Shown here piece after piece: positions 36,242 through 45,211 of a stretch of DNA of 64,000 nt. This stretch comes from Vibrio campbellii CAIM 519 = NBRC 15631 = ATCC 25920 (GTDB taxonomy: Bacteria > Pseudomonadota > Gammaproteobacteria > Enterobacterales > Vibrionaceae). The stretch lies in contig NZ_CP015863.1 in assembly GCF_002163755.1 (NCBI RefSeq), positions 1,922,001 to 1,986,000 of the forward strand. The letters run 5' to 3'. The position numbers and the translations under genes were made by a program. The notes under the pieces are model-generated. The model saw only the letters and a program-made list of their open reading frames with translations. It ran no database searches and was not told the DNA's origin. Positions within the stretch are counted from its first letter, which is position 1, and every line of letters begins with the position of its first letter.

Positions 36242-37981
36242 ATGAAAATATTCTGGCAGCTACGTTGGTATTTCCAACTAAAGTGGAAGCAGTATGTGGG
36301 GTCAATCCTACTATTTGCCGTCATTTCCGCCCTTCAGCTTGTCCCTCCCAAAGCGGTCGGAATTATTGTTGATGGCGTGGTCGATAATACCCTCGAAACC
36401 AGTACCTTAGTGATGTGGTTATTAGGCCTTATCGTGCTATTTTTTGCGATATATGGCTGTCGAATTCTATGGCGTATATGGTTATTTGGCGCGAGTTGGG
36501 AATTAGGCACTATTTTGCGTAATCGCCTCTATCGGCATGTCTCTACTCAGCCTCCTCGATTCTTTGAACGATACAAAACCGGCGACCTAATGGCTCGTGG
36601 TACGAACGATGTTCGCAACATTGTCATGACTGCTGGTGAAGGCGTTTTGACCGCAGCCGACTCTCTGATCACTGGTATCGCAGTACTGATCATCATGGTG
36701 ACGCAAATCAGTTGGAAGCTAACCGCAATGGCACTATTGCCGATGCCGTTTCTTGCCATCATTATCTTCTTCATCGTACGTATTCTGCATAAACGATTCA
36801 AAATCGCACAAGAAGCCTTCTCTACGATGTCAGACATGACTCAAGAGTCACTAAATGGCGTGCGTATGTTGCGTGCTTTCGGGTTAGAAAACCAAGAGCA
36901 ACAACGTTTTGAAGAGGTTGTCGATGATACGGGTGAGAAGAACATCGCCGTTGCTCGTGTCGATGCACGCTTCGACCCAGCGATTCAGCTGACCATCGGC
37001 ATGTCTTTCTTTTTGAGTGTTGCTTCTGGTGCCTACTTAGTTGACCAAGGTGATATCACACTCGGGGATTTGACCGCCTTTACTATGTATTTGGGCCTTA
37101 TGATCTGGCCGATGCTGGCATTCGCATTCCTATTTAATATCTTGGAAAGAGGCTCTGCTGCGTGGAACCGTCTGCAAGAAATCTTCGACGAGAAGCCAGA
37201 GATCGTCGGTGGTGAAACGCCATTAGGCACTCAACCTTTACCTTTGCAGATCAAGATTGACGAATTCCACTGGTCTAAAGAACTGCCACCAGCACTAACT
37301 GATGTTCACATCACCCTTGAGCCAGGAAAAATGCTCGGCATTGCGGGACCTATCGGTAGTGGTAAATCCACGTTACTAACCTTACTGCTTCGCCAACATG
37401 ATATGGATAACGGTACGATTCAATTTGGTGATGTCAAAATCAAGGACGCAGTCCTGCCAGAGTGGCGAGACCGTTTTGCAGTGGTTAACCAAAGCCCGTT
37501 CTTGTTCTCAAAATCTATCTTCGACAATATCGCTCTGGGCAACCCTAGCGCATCAAAAGAAGACGTTTATCGAGCAGCCAAACTGGCTTGTATTCACGAC
37601 GATATTGAGAAGTTTCCTGAAGGCTATCAAACAGAAGTGGGGGAAAAAGGCATCACCCTCTCCGGTGGTCAGAAACAACGTATCGCTATTGCACGCGCCA
37701 TGCTGCTCAATGCCCAAGTATTGGTATTGGATGATGCCCTGTCTGCTGTCGATGGTCGTACCGAGCACCAGATTCTAAAGAACTTAGAAACTTACTATCG
37801 TGAGCAGTCATTGATTGTCATTGCCCACCGCCTCACTGCTCTGGAAGCGGCAGAAGAGATTGTAGTACTCAATCACGGACACATTGCCGAGCGCGGCCAG
37901 CATGGGACACTTCTGGAACGTCAGGGGTGGTATGCGGAAATGTACCAGTACCAAAAACTAGAACAGGCAATGGAGGACTAA
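36242..37981 (+). CDS. mdlA: ABC exporter subunit, MdlA-like
   Basis: A 579-residue half-transporter: six membrane helices in about 1-300, then an ATPase. Motifs are Walker A GPIGSGKST, signature LSGGQ, and a degenerate Walker B ending Asp-Asp (LVLDDALSAVDG) instead of Asp-Glu, as in E. coli MdlA. This is typical of heterodimeric exporters with one weak ATP site. AGGAGG precedes the ATG. It is followed after two bases by mdlB. The substrate is unknown (multidrug or peptide/lipid). Confidence 0.92.
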   Translation: MKIFWQLRWYFQLKWKQYVGSILLFAVISALQLVPPKAVGIIVDGVVDNTLETSTLVMWLLGLIVLFFAIYGCRILWRIWLFGASWELGTILRNRLYRHVSTQPPRFFERYKTGDLMARGTNDVRNIVMTAGEGVLTAADSLITGIAVLIIMVTQISWKLTAMALLPMPFLAIIIFFIVRILHKRFKIAQEAFSTMSDMTQESLNGVRMLRAFGLENQEQQRFEEVVDDTGEKNIAVARVDARFDPAIQLTIGMSFFLSVASGAYLVDQGDITLGDLTAFTMYLGLMIWPMLAFAFLFNILERGSAAWNRLQEIFDEKPEIVGGETPLGTQPLPLQIKIDEFHWSKELPPALTDVHITLEPGKMLGIAGPIGSGKSTLLTLLLRQHDMDNGTIQFGDVKIKDAVLPEWRDRFAVVNQSPFLFSKSIFDNIALGNPSASKEDVYRAAKLACIHDDIEKFPEGYQTEVGEKGITLSGGQKQRIAIARAMLLNAQVLVLDDALSAVDGRTEHQILKNLETYYREQSLIVIAHRLTALEAAEEIVVLNHGHIAERGQHGTLLERQGWYAEMYQYQKLEQAMED

Positions 37982-37983
37982 TC

Positions 37984-39762
37984 ATGAAGCAATCGACAAC
38001 GTTTAAACGGTTAATGTCTTACCCATTGTCGCAGCCAAAACCCATGCTAAAAGGCTTGGCACTACTGTTTATCGCGGCGTTAGCCAGCGCTGGTGGGCCA
38101 TGGCTTGTTCAATACTTTATTGATGAACACATCGCTAAAGGGGATTACTCGCGCGACATTTTAATATCACTCGCAGCAGGCTACATTGCCTTACAACTTA
38201 TCTCGGCGGTGTTTCAATACTTCCAATCATTGCAATTCAGTATTGTGGCAACTAACACGATCAAAACGATTCGCAAGCAGGTTTTCTCTGGTGTGATAAA
38301 GCAGCCTTTATCTGCATTTGACTACACTCCTGCGGGTAAGTTGGTGTCTCGAATCACCAACGATACAGAATCGCTGCAACAGTTTTATGAGTTACTTATC
38401 GCCACCGTGGTGAAAAACGCAGTGATGATCTTGGTGATGTTGGGCGTGATGTTTTACATGAGTTGGAAGTTGACCATCGTCGTGTTGGTACTGCTACCAA
38501 TCGTGATCGGCTTTATGTACTTGTTCAAAAAGCTCAGCACAGAAAGCTATCGAAACATGCGTGATCTGCTGACCGACATTAACGCCAATTTGAGTGAATC
38601 CATTCAAGGCATGAGTGTGGTGCAGTTAATGCTGCAAGAAGAACGTTTCAACAAACAGTTTAACGGCCTAACCGACGACCATCTGGTTGCCTCTAAAAAA
38701 GTGATTCGCTTGAATGGCTACCTCTTACGCCCCCTGATGGATTTACTTGCAGGCCTTGCCCTACTCTCTCTTGTGGCTATTTTTGGCTTTAATGGTGTCG
38801 AACTGATTGGTGTGGGTGTCCTGTACGCTTTCATCAGTTACCTGGCGCGCGTAACCGAGCCTTTGATCGAGATGACACAGCAGTTGGCATTGCTTCAGCA
38901 AGCATTGGTATCGAGTGAGCGTGTATTCGAGTTGATCGATGCGAAAGAGCAAACTTACGGCGATGACCATAAGCCACTGCAAACTGGCGAGATTGAGCTT
39001 AACAACCTAACTTTCAGCTACGATGGCAAACAAGACGTCTTGAAAGACATTTCGCTGAAAGCATCGCATCAAGACTTTATTGCGCTTGTTGGCCACACCG
39101 GTAGCGGTAAGAGCACTCTCGCTTCTTTGCTCATGGGATTCTACCCAACCGAAATCGGTGAACTGCTGATTGATGGGCGTCCGTTGAAGTCTTTAGGCAA
39201 AGACGTACTGCGCAAAGACGTTGCCATGGTGCAGCAAGACCCACATATTCTCCCTGCCAGCGTGCGTGAAAACGTCTCTTTGGGAAGAACGATAGAAGAT
39301 GTGCAGATTTGGGATGCACTTGAAAAAGTGGGATTAGCTGAACAGATTCGTCGTTATCCGAATGGATTGGATACTCAGCTTGGCCAAGGTGAAACAAACC
39401 TATCGGCAGGTCAAAAACAATTGCTTGCACTCGCTCGTGTACTTGTCGCTAAGCCTAAAATTTTGATTTTGGATGAGGCGACGGCAAACATTGACTCAGG
39501 TACAGAAGCGTTGATACAAAAAAGCCTTGAAGTGCTTCGTCAAGATATGACGCTTGTTGTAATCGCTCACCGCCTATCGACGATTTTGGATGCCGACCAA
39601 ATCATCGTTCTTCATCATGGAGATTTAGTAGAGAGCGGCACGCATAGAGCGCTGTTAAAACAAAATGGTCGTTACGCGCAAATGTACCAACTTCAACAAG
39701 CGAATCGTCATATTCAGCAAATCGAAGAGGAAGACGACAAGCAATTCGAGGAAGCTGTTTAA
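37984..39762 (+). CDS. mdlB: ABC exporter subunit, MdlB-like
   Basis: A 592-residue partner of MdlA with six membrane helices followed by a competent ATPase: Walker A GHTGSGKST, signature LSAGQ, Walker B ILILDEATANIDS and switch His in VIAHRLS. Together with MdlA it forms a heterodimeric exporter in the inner membrane. The start at 37984 lies two bases after the mdlA stop. A terminator follows. Confidence 0.92.
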   Translation: MKQSTTFKRLMSYPLSQPKPMLKGLALLFIAALASAGGPWLVQYFIDEHIAKGDYSRDILISLAAGYIALQLISAVFQYFQSLQFSIVATNTIKTIRKQVFSGVIKQPLSAFDYTPAGKLVSRITNDTESLQQFYELLIATVVKNAVMILVMLGVMFYMSWKLTIVVLVLLPIVIGFMYLFKKLSTESYRNMRDLLTDINANLSESIQGMSVVQLMLQEERFNKQFNGLTDDHLVASKKVIRLNGYLLRPLMDLLAGLALLSLVAIFGFNGVELIGVGVLYAFISYLARVTEPLIEMTQQLALLQQALVSSERVFELIDAKEQTYGDDHKPLQTGEIELNNLTFSYDGKQDVLKDISLKASHQDFIALVGHTGSGKSTLASLLMGFYPTEIGELLIDGRPLKSLGKDVLRKDVAMVQQDPHILPASVRENVSLGRTIEDVQIWDALEKVGLAEQIRRYPNGLDTQLGQGETNLSAGQKQLLALARVLVAKPKILILDEATANIDSGTEALIQKSLEVLRQDMTLVVIAHRLSTILDADQIIVLHHGDLVESGTHRALLKQNGRYAQMYQLQQANRHIQQIEEEDDKQFEEAV

Positions 39763-39793
39763 ACAGCCTACACGACAAGCCAATGCTGACTTT

Positions 39794-39825
39794 AAGCCCG
39801 TTAGCCATGCTGCGGGCTTTCTTTA
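39794..39825 (+). terminator. Terminator of the mdlAB operon
   Basis: AAGCCCG / CGGGCTT stem (39794-39800, 39813-39819) with a TTTCTTT tail, 30 bases after the stop. Confidence 0.85.
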
Positions 39826-40027
39826 TGCTAAAGTTCCGTTAATAATCTAAACAATTTCTTTATTTCTTACCTATTATTGACATAACCCCTCGCTATTATC
39901 TGTGAGGTCGTTGTAAAATCGCATTATTAACCGACACGGCTAACCTCAAGTAACGCGTTTTGCGCTTAGCTTGGTTGCTCGCGTCTGCCTATTTCCATAT
40001 TGCATATTAATTTCATGACGGAAGTCC

Positions 40028-40576
40028 ATGGACCAAGATAAGTTTACTAACATCTATCGCTTGCCAGGTTCGCTACAAATACGAATCGCTAAATGGCAAA
40101 AAACTTTCCGCGGCACATCTGATTTAGTTCTTCATCAGGTGCTAATGGAACGTAATAAGCAATTCAAGAAGCCAAGCTTTTTACCCAAGAGCTGGTGTAT
40201 TTCTCCTATCGATGAGAATGACATCACCATTACTCATCACGGTAAATACATTCAAACCGTAATGCGCACCATGATAGACAGAAAGGTCTCATATAAACGC
40301 CTTTTCTTGTCACGAATGGAGGCAGAGAAAGGTGAAAAAGTCCTGCATGATTACAAGCTTGAATGGGTGAGAAAGCACAATCAGGTCGCTAAAAAGTACA
40401 ACCAAATCAAGAAAAAGCAGTACATGAACTTTGCGAGAGAAGAGGAAGAGACACTTTATCCTTCTATCCCTAAAGGCGAGTTTGACAAAACACTGTGGAA
40501 TAAATTGGTAGTGTCTATTTTTGGCCCTGAGAAAAAGTACAAGAACCCCCATTTTGTACGTAAAGCAGATTTCTAA
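40028..40576 (+). CDS. Hypothetical basic protein
   Basis: A 182-residue basic protein rich in Lys, Arg, Tyr and Trp, with no signal peptide or membrane helix. The central part has a long amphipathic helix (HDYKLEWVRKHNQVAKKYNQ). It could bind nucleic acid, but no motif proves it. The stop codon runs directly into a strong terminator. Family not recognised. Confidence 0.65.
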   Translation: MDQDKFTNIYRLPGSLQIRIAKWQKTFRGTSDLVLHQVLMERNKQFKKPSFLPKSWCISPIDENDITITHHGKYIQTVMRTMIDRKVSYKRLFLSRMEAEKGEKVLHDYKLEWVRKHNQVAKKYNQIKKKQYMNFAREEEETLYPSIPKGEFDKTLWNKLVVSIFGPEKKYKNPHFVRKADF

Positions 40577-40607
40577 AAAATCCCCCGACTGTTCGGGGGA
40601 TTTTTTT
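40575..40607 (+). terminator. Strong Rho-independent terminator
   Basis: AAAAAATCCCCCGA / TCGGGGGATTTTTTT with a 4-base loop. It begins inside the stop region of the preceding gene. Confidence 0.95.
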
Positions 40608-40670
40608 ATGCTTTCGATACGTTAATAGTGACATTGTCACGAAGAAATTAAATCAGGATTGTTATTAGCG

Positions 40671-40747
40671 CAGCGAGCGTTGCAATTGTACAGCGCTCGC
40701 TGACGGACGAGCTGCGACGGTGAGAAAAGTCGGATGAGAGTCGCAGC
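40671..40747. other. Two consecutive hairpins in the gene-free spacer
   Basis: CAGCGAGCG / CGCTCGCTG (40671-40679, 40694-40702) and GCTGCGAC / GTCGCAGC (40711-40718, 40740-40747). Both stems are GC-rich with no T tract. They lie just beyond the stop of the SOS-controlled small gene and could be its 3' end structure or part of an RNA. Confidence 0.4.
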
Positions 40748-40760
40748 GTTGTTGAACCAG

Positions 40761-40976
40761 TTAATGACGAGCGTCAGCGCCAAACTCTACTTCTTTATAG
40801 ATATCGGCCAGCGACTTCTTACCTTGTTTGTCTTTGGCTGAACGCTTTCTTGGTTGGTAATGATACTCTTGGTCTTGCAAAGCTTCTTCATGTTCCTTTG
40901 CAGACTCTACGAATTCAGCATTCGCAAGTGCTTGTTGGCGTAAGCGGTTTACTCTTTCTAGGGTTTCCCACAACAT
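40761..40976 (-). CDS. SOS-controlled 71-residue protein of unknown function
   Basis: A small soluble protein. The N-terminal half is a helix with heptad-like leucines (MLWETLERVNRLRQQALANAEF), followed by an acidic helix and a basic patch (QPRKRSAKDKQGKK). There is no membrane segment. GGAGG lies six bases before the ATG. A complete promoter (41012-41040) with an overlapping near-consensus LexA box (40996-41015) lies just upstream, so expression should be induced by DNA damage. No known SOS protein was recognised. Confidence 0.8.
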   Translation of the reverse strand: MLWETLERVNRLRQQALANAEFVESAKEHEEALQDQEYHYQPRKRSAKDKQGKKSLADIYKEVEFGADARH

Positions 40977-40995
40977 ACTTCACCTCCAAACGAGC

Positions 40996-41015
40996 TACTG
41001 TATACATATACAGTA
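40996..41015 (-). promoter_or_regulatory. LexA (SOS) box
   Basis: TACTGTATACATATACAGTA matches the consensus TACTG(TA)5CAGTA at 19 of 20 positions and keeps CTGT-N8-ACAG intact. It overlaps the -10 and start point of the promoter of the 71-residue gene. Confidence 0.9.
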
Positions 41016-41040
41016 TCATTTATTCTGACCTCCTAGTCAA
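41012..41040 (-). promoter_or_regulatory. Sigma-70 promoter of the SOS-controlled gene
   Basis: Minus-strand -35 TTGACT (41035-41040), a 17-base spacer, and -10 GATACT (41012-41017), which overlaps the LexA box. Confidence 0.7.
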
Positions 41041-41075
41041 TATTTTGATTCCCTTCACGGTTTGCTCCTCTACTC

Positions 41076-42200
41076 TCACATTAAACCCATACCAGCGTAG
41101 TGCTCTGGGTACTTATGAATGATTTGTTTTAGATAGCCTTGATGTTCGCGCAAGGCATTCACGCACTCTCGGGATAACACGCCTTGATAAACACGTTTCT
41201 CTAGTTCTAACAAGGCATACGGAATTGACCACACTTGACGATATGGATGATGAGTGGTCATGACATCAAACACATTGGTGACGGCTGCTATTTGCGCAGC
41301 GATTGGAATACCTGAATGCTCAAGCCCGTGCGGATAACCAGAGCCATCTAGGTTTTCATGTTGGTAAGAAATGATTTGTTGGAACAAAGTGACACTCGGA
41401 TGAACCGGATTGCCGATTCTTGCCACAATGTTATCTGCTGATTCCACACATTGCTCAATGTGCTCCTTTAACAACGCTTCTTGTTCTGCATTCACACAAC
41501 GACGATTGCACACGATATCTGCCGGAAGCTCAATGTCGCTTAGAGCATTATAACGAGTGAACATGCCAATTTGCTCCACAACCTCATCACTGAATTGGTA
41601 TGTATCAGCAAGTTGGGTGGCAATCAATTGAGCGTACATGCCCATTCGTTTGCTGTGCGAGTAAACCTCTGGTGAATAACCTGGCATCAAGCACTGCATT
41701 CTTTCCGCTAACAGCTCGATAGCGTTAAAGACATGGTCTTCAGACTCCACTGCGAACTGAACCATTTCAAAGTAAGGCTTTAACCCATTCAAAGCTTCTG
41801 CACTGAACGCATTGGGCTGAATCGAATTGAGAAAGACGAAGCCAGTAAAGGTTTGCTGGTCGTAACAAGGGATCGCAACAGATGAGTGATAACCTTCTTT
41901 CAATAAGGTTTGAATGCGCGGACAGTGGTTGATGTCGTAGAGATCGTTAACAAGACGAGGAATGGCATTGTCGGCAGCAATGCTTAAGTTATGAAGTTTA
42001 CGAAGTGGCGCTTCATGATGAGCCAAACACCAAGTGTCGAACTCACTCTCAGCAAAGGATTTTAGCATGCCTTGTTTTGGGTGGTATTTTGCAAAAGACA
42101 CCCTATCGACACACGGTAAATGTGCCTGCATCCTATTCTTCAGTGTTTGCATTTGCTCGTTGAGCGGTTTTGCAAACGGGTAAAAGCTCCTGTGCGCCAT
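41076..42200 (-). CDS. GAF / degenerate HD-GYP protein
   Basis: A 374-residue protein. The N-terminal part (about 40-160) looks like a GAF sensor (SSVAIPCYDQQTFTGFVFLNS). The C-terminal part is an HD-GYP domain that keeps YQHENLDGSGYPHGL but has lost the catalytic HD pair, where GMFTRYNALSDIELP replaces the usual LHDIGKI. It is therefore unlikely to hydrolyse c-di-GMP and may instead bind a partner or nucleotide. It lies upstream of the SOS gene on the same strand, with about 60 bases to the promoter. Confidence 0.8.
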   Translation of the reverse strand: MAHRSFYPFAKPLNEQMQTLKNRMQAHLPCVDRVSFAKYHPKQGMLKSFAESEFDTWCLAHHEAPLRKLHNLSIAADNAIPRLVNDLYDINHCPRIQTLLKEGYHSSVAIPCYDQQTFTGFVFLNSIQPNAFSAEALNGLKPYFEMVQFAVESEDHVFNAIELLAERMQCLMPGYSPEVYSHSKRMGMYAQLIATQLADTYQFSDEVVEQIGMFTRYNALSDIELPADIVCNRRCVNAEQEALLKEHIEQCVESADNIVARIGNPVHPSVTLFQQIISYQHENLDGSGYPHGLEHSGIPIAAQIAAVTNVFDVMTTHHPYRQVWSIPYALLELEKRVYQGVLSRECVNALREHQGYLKQIIHKYPEHYAGMGLM

Positions 42201-42385
42201 ACTTCACCTCCACACCAAGTAGAGAAACCATAAGAAAAGGCTCATGAAAGTCAGCGTATTTGATGTGATTAGAGCGGCTTTTCTCCACCTAAATTATCGA
42301 CATACCACAACTTAAGTGTACGAAATAAAAACAAATTTTCGCCAATCTTTTCACCGAATATTCTACGGTAATTTAATCCAGATCA

Positions 42386-42416
42386 AAAAAACCAGCGCAC
42401 TTTCGTACACTGGCTT
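42386..42416 (-). terminator. Terminator of tyrP
   Basis: GCCAGTG...CGCTGG hairpin followed on the minus strand by T7, about 45 bases beyond the tyrP stop. Confidence 0.8.
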
Positions 42417-42458
42417 TTCAATACATGATGAGTTGTTCGTTATCTATCAGCTTGGTGA

Positions 42459-43664
42459 TTAACCCAGCGTAGGAAGCACGCCCAGAGTAATAAGTAACTG
42501 CGCCATCACAATACCTGTACCTGCAATGCCCGTTACTAATAGTGCTCCCTGACCACCTGACACGCGGTATCCTCCTGTAAACTCATCGGAGCGACGCACT
42601 TTCACCACCATCACCAATGGTAAGAAGATAGCAAGAATAGCCAAAGCAATCGCTGCGTAACCCAGAGCCATGATGAAACCTTGTGGGTAGAACAATGCAA
42701 AACCTAATGGCGGTGTGAAAGTAATTACAGCAGCAACCAGACGGTTTGGTTTTTCACTATCGCCTTTAATGGTGTCGCCCAAGAATTCAAACAGACCCAA
42801 GCTCACACCAAGGAAAGACGTCAGAAGCGCAAGGTCAGCAAATAAGCCTACCACACTACCAAGGTTTGACTGGTGAACAGTTTGAGACAATTGACCAATC
42901 AGCGCGCTCAAACCGCCGTTTTCAATCAAGGTATCTTGGCTTACAACACCTAGGGTTACGATTTGCCAGAAAATGTAGATCACGAGTGGAATCGTAGAAC
43001 CAACGATGATGGCTTTACGTAGGGACGAGGTGTCGCCATCTAGGTAGTTCACAATCGCAGGAATACTGCCGTGAAAACCAAAAGAGGTGAAGATGACTGG
43101 AATTGCTGCAACGATAAGGCCTTGTTCAATTGGCATGCTCAGTAAGTAAGATTCCGTCACGTTTGGCGCTAGGAATGACAATACTGCAATCATCGTCACC
43201 ATCTTTAGGCCAAAAAGTACGCGGTTAACCTTGTCTACCGTTCCGGTACCAACCGTCACAACCATAGTGACAATAAGAGTAAAGATGATGGTAGAAGTCG
43301 AACCTGAAATATCCAGTCCAAACCACTCTGTTAGACGGTCACCAAACTGAGCACCGCCACCAGCAATGTAAGCGGCACACAATGAGTAGAACAAGAACAG
43401 CATCGCAAAGCTCGCAACCCACTTGCCCTTCTGACCAAGGATTTGCTTCGCCAAAGTATGAAGGGTTGCACTGCTGTCCGCATATTGGTGAAGCTCAAGC
43501 ATCAATAGCGCCGTAAACGCCATTAATGCCCACAATCCCAACATGATAATAAGAGAGGTTGAGAAACCAATACCTGCAGACGCAAGAGGAAGCGCCAGCA
43601 TACCAGCACCAATCGTAGTCCCTGCAATAATCAGGGTGCTACCAAACACTTTAGATCGACTCAT
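42459..43664 (-). CDS. tyrP: Tyrosine/aromatic amino acid permease TyrP
   Basis: A 401-residue permease with 11-12 membrane helices. The start KVFGSTLIIAGTTIGAGMLALPLASAGIGFS is the hallmark of the TyrP/Mtr/TnaB family, and the sequence is closest to TyrP. It imports tyrosine with a proton. There is no Shine-Dalgarno sequence before the ATG; instead a TyrR-like box touches the start codon. Confidence 0.9.
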   Translation of the reverse strand: MSRSKVFGSTLIIAGTTIGAGMLALPLASAGIGFSTSLIIMLGLWALMAFTALLMLELHQYADSSATLHTLAKQILGQKGKWVASFAMLFLFYSLCAAYIAGGGAQFGDRLTEWFGLDISGSTSTIIFTLIVTMVVTVGTGTVDKVNRVLFGLKMVTMIAVLSFLAPNVTESYLLSMPIEQGLIVAAIPVIFTSFGFHGSIPAIVNYLDGDTSSLRKAIIVGSTIPLVIYIFWQIVTLGVVSQDTLIENGGLSALIGQLSQTVHQSNLGSVVGLFADLALLTSFLGVSLGLFEFLGDTIKGDSEKPNRLVAAVITFTPPLGFALFYPQGFIMALGYAAIALAILAIFLPLVMVVKVRRSDEFTGGYRVSGGQGALLVTGIAGTGIVMAQLLITLGVLPTLG

Positions 43665-43682
43665 TGTATATTTATCTTTACA
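43665..43682 (-). promoter_or_regulatory. TyrR-like box adjoining the tyrP start
   Basis: TGTATA-N6-TTTACA in plus-strand reading (TGTAAAGATAAATATACA on the minus strand) matches TGTAAA-N6-TTTACA with one mismatch. It sits directly next to the start codon and covers the ribosome-binding region. Confidence 0.6.
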
Positions 43683-43812
43683 GCTTAATAAGATTTATCA
43701 GCATCAGATCGGGCAACGGCGCACCAAACCCAACACCATATTTGGAATGATGACGATTCTGTAGGATCTTTCTAATAAGATCAAGTAAAGTGTAAGGATA
43801 AAAATCCACAAG

Positions 43813-43830
43813 TGTAAATTATTTTGCACA
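43813..43830 (-). promoter_or_regulatory. Second, weaker TyrR-like box
   Basis: TGTAAA-TTATTT-TGCACA keeps a perfect left half and has two mismatches in the right half. It lies about 150 bases upstream of tyrP. A strong and weak box pair is the arrangement at E. coli tyrP. Confidence 0.4.
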
Positions 43831-43837
43831 CCTGTAT

Positions 43838-45031
43838 CTAAGCTCTGATTTCTGCGAGCAATTGGGCGCACTCTTCTTCATTCATAAACTTAGGCACTGG
43901 GTAGTTCCAATGCGCTTCTTTGAAAATCAAAGTCACTAACTCGTTGGTGTCAGACGCTTGCAACAGTGACGAGGTTTGCTCGATGCCAGTCTCGGTATAC
44001 AACCCCTCCAGTCTATCTAAGAAGTCTTGGGCACTAGGCACATGTCCACTTTGCGTTCCTATCAGGGCTTCGCTTAGCTCGGTCAGTTGTGGCTCAATCT
44101 CAGAGAAAGAAAATCGAAGGACAGGCAATAAAGCAAGACCATTTGCCATGCCATGAGGCAAGCCATACTTAGCACCCAAGTTATGCGCGAACGCGTGTAC
44201 ATAACCAAGACTCGCTTTGGTAAAGGCAAGGCCTGCATAGTAAGACGCCATCGCCATTTTTTGCCTAGCTTGAATATCGCTGCCCTCTTCTACGGCACGA
44301 GGGAGATATTGGAATATGAGTTTAATAGCAGCAACTGAATACGCTTTGGTTTCCGTCGTCGCGTTGCGGGATATGTAGGCTTCAATCGCATGAGTCAGAG
44401 CATCTATACCGGTGTCAGCCGTTACCTTTGCAGGCAAACCAACCAGCAAATTCGAATCTAATGCCGCCATCAAAGGCACTAACTTCGGATCCATTAATGG
44501 CGTTTTGTGGTGTGTATCTGGTTCAGAGACCACCGCAGCAATCGTCACTTCCGACCCAGTACCCGATGTCGTCGGAATCACGAATAAAGGAGCAGGCGTT
44601 CTCCACACTCGAAAGAGACCAGCGAGTTTCTTAATGGATTTCTTGTTGGTGACTCTAGCTGCAATGACTTTGGCAGAATCCATGGCCGATCCTCCGCCAA
44701 GCGCTAAAATGGCGTCACACCCCGAATCGAGATACATCGCTAAACCATTCTCAACTTGATCGTATGTGGGGTCTGGTTTTACCTCAGAAAACAATGCAAC
44801 GTCTAAACCTCTGGCTTTTACGCTTTCAATAACTTGTCCTGCTATTCCTATTTTTACTAACCCTTCATCGGTGACGAGGAGTAGCTTTTTGAATCCAAGG
44901 TCAACAATCGCTTCTGTCAATTCATGAAGGCAATCAGGACCCGAGAACAAGGTCGGTTTAGGAAAAGGGAGAACGTAGGCTGCTACCTTCAATCCATTGG
45001 TGTAACCGCGATAAAGCAGATGTTTCAACAT
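43838..45031 (-). CDS. Iron-containing alcohol dehydrogenase
   Basis: A 397-residue type III (Fe) alcohol dehydrogenase. The NAD-binding GGGSAMDSAKVIA and the metal-ligand segments GIDALTHAIEAYISR and GYVHAFAHNLGAKYGLPHGMANG are present. It oxidises or reduces an unknown alcohol/aldehyde. AAAGGA precedes the ATG. It stands alone on the strand with tyrP downstream. Confidence 0.9.
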   Translation of the reverse strand: MLKHLLYRGYTNGLKVAAYVLPFPKPTLFSGPDCLHELTEAIVDLGFKKLLLVTDEGLVKIGIAGQVIESVKARGLDVALFSEVKPDPTYDQVENGLAMYLDSGCDAILALGGGSAMDSAKVIAARVTNKKSIKKLAGLFRVWRTPAPLFVIPTTSGTGSEVTIAAVVSEPDTHHKTPLMDPKLVPLMAALDSNLLVGLPAKVTADTGIDALTHAIEAYISRNATTETKAYSVAAIKLIFQYLPRAVEEGSDIQARQKMAMASYYAGLAFTKASLGYVHAFAHNLGAKYGLPHGMANGLALLPVLRFSFSEIEPQLTELSEALIGTQSGHVPSAQDFLDRLEGLYTETGIEQTSSLLQASDTNELVTLIFKEAHWNYPVPKFMNEEECAQLLAEIRA

Positions 45032-45157
45032 ACACAGTCCTTTTGTTTTTGAGCATTCATTCTAGATGTTTTTTTAACCAACTCGAACTGGTAAGGTCAC
45101 AGAATCACCTTTCAATCAAAGTACTTGATCGTAGAAACGCGAAAAACCTAAACGCAA

Positions 45158-45187
45158 ACAAGGACAATGCCGAAACACTGTCCCTGT
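45158..45187 (-). terminator. Probable terminator after the NAD(P)-binding protein gene
   Basis: ACAAGGACA / TGTCCCTGT stem with one G-U pair; the minus-strand tail is TTTGCGTTT. Moderate strength. Confidence 0.5.
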
Positions 45188-45211
45188 TTTAGGAATGATT
45201 CAATTACGGAC

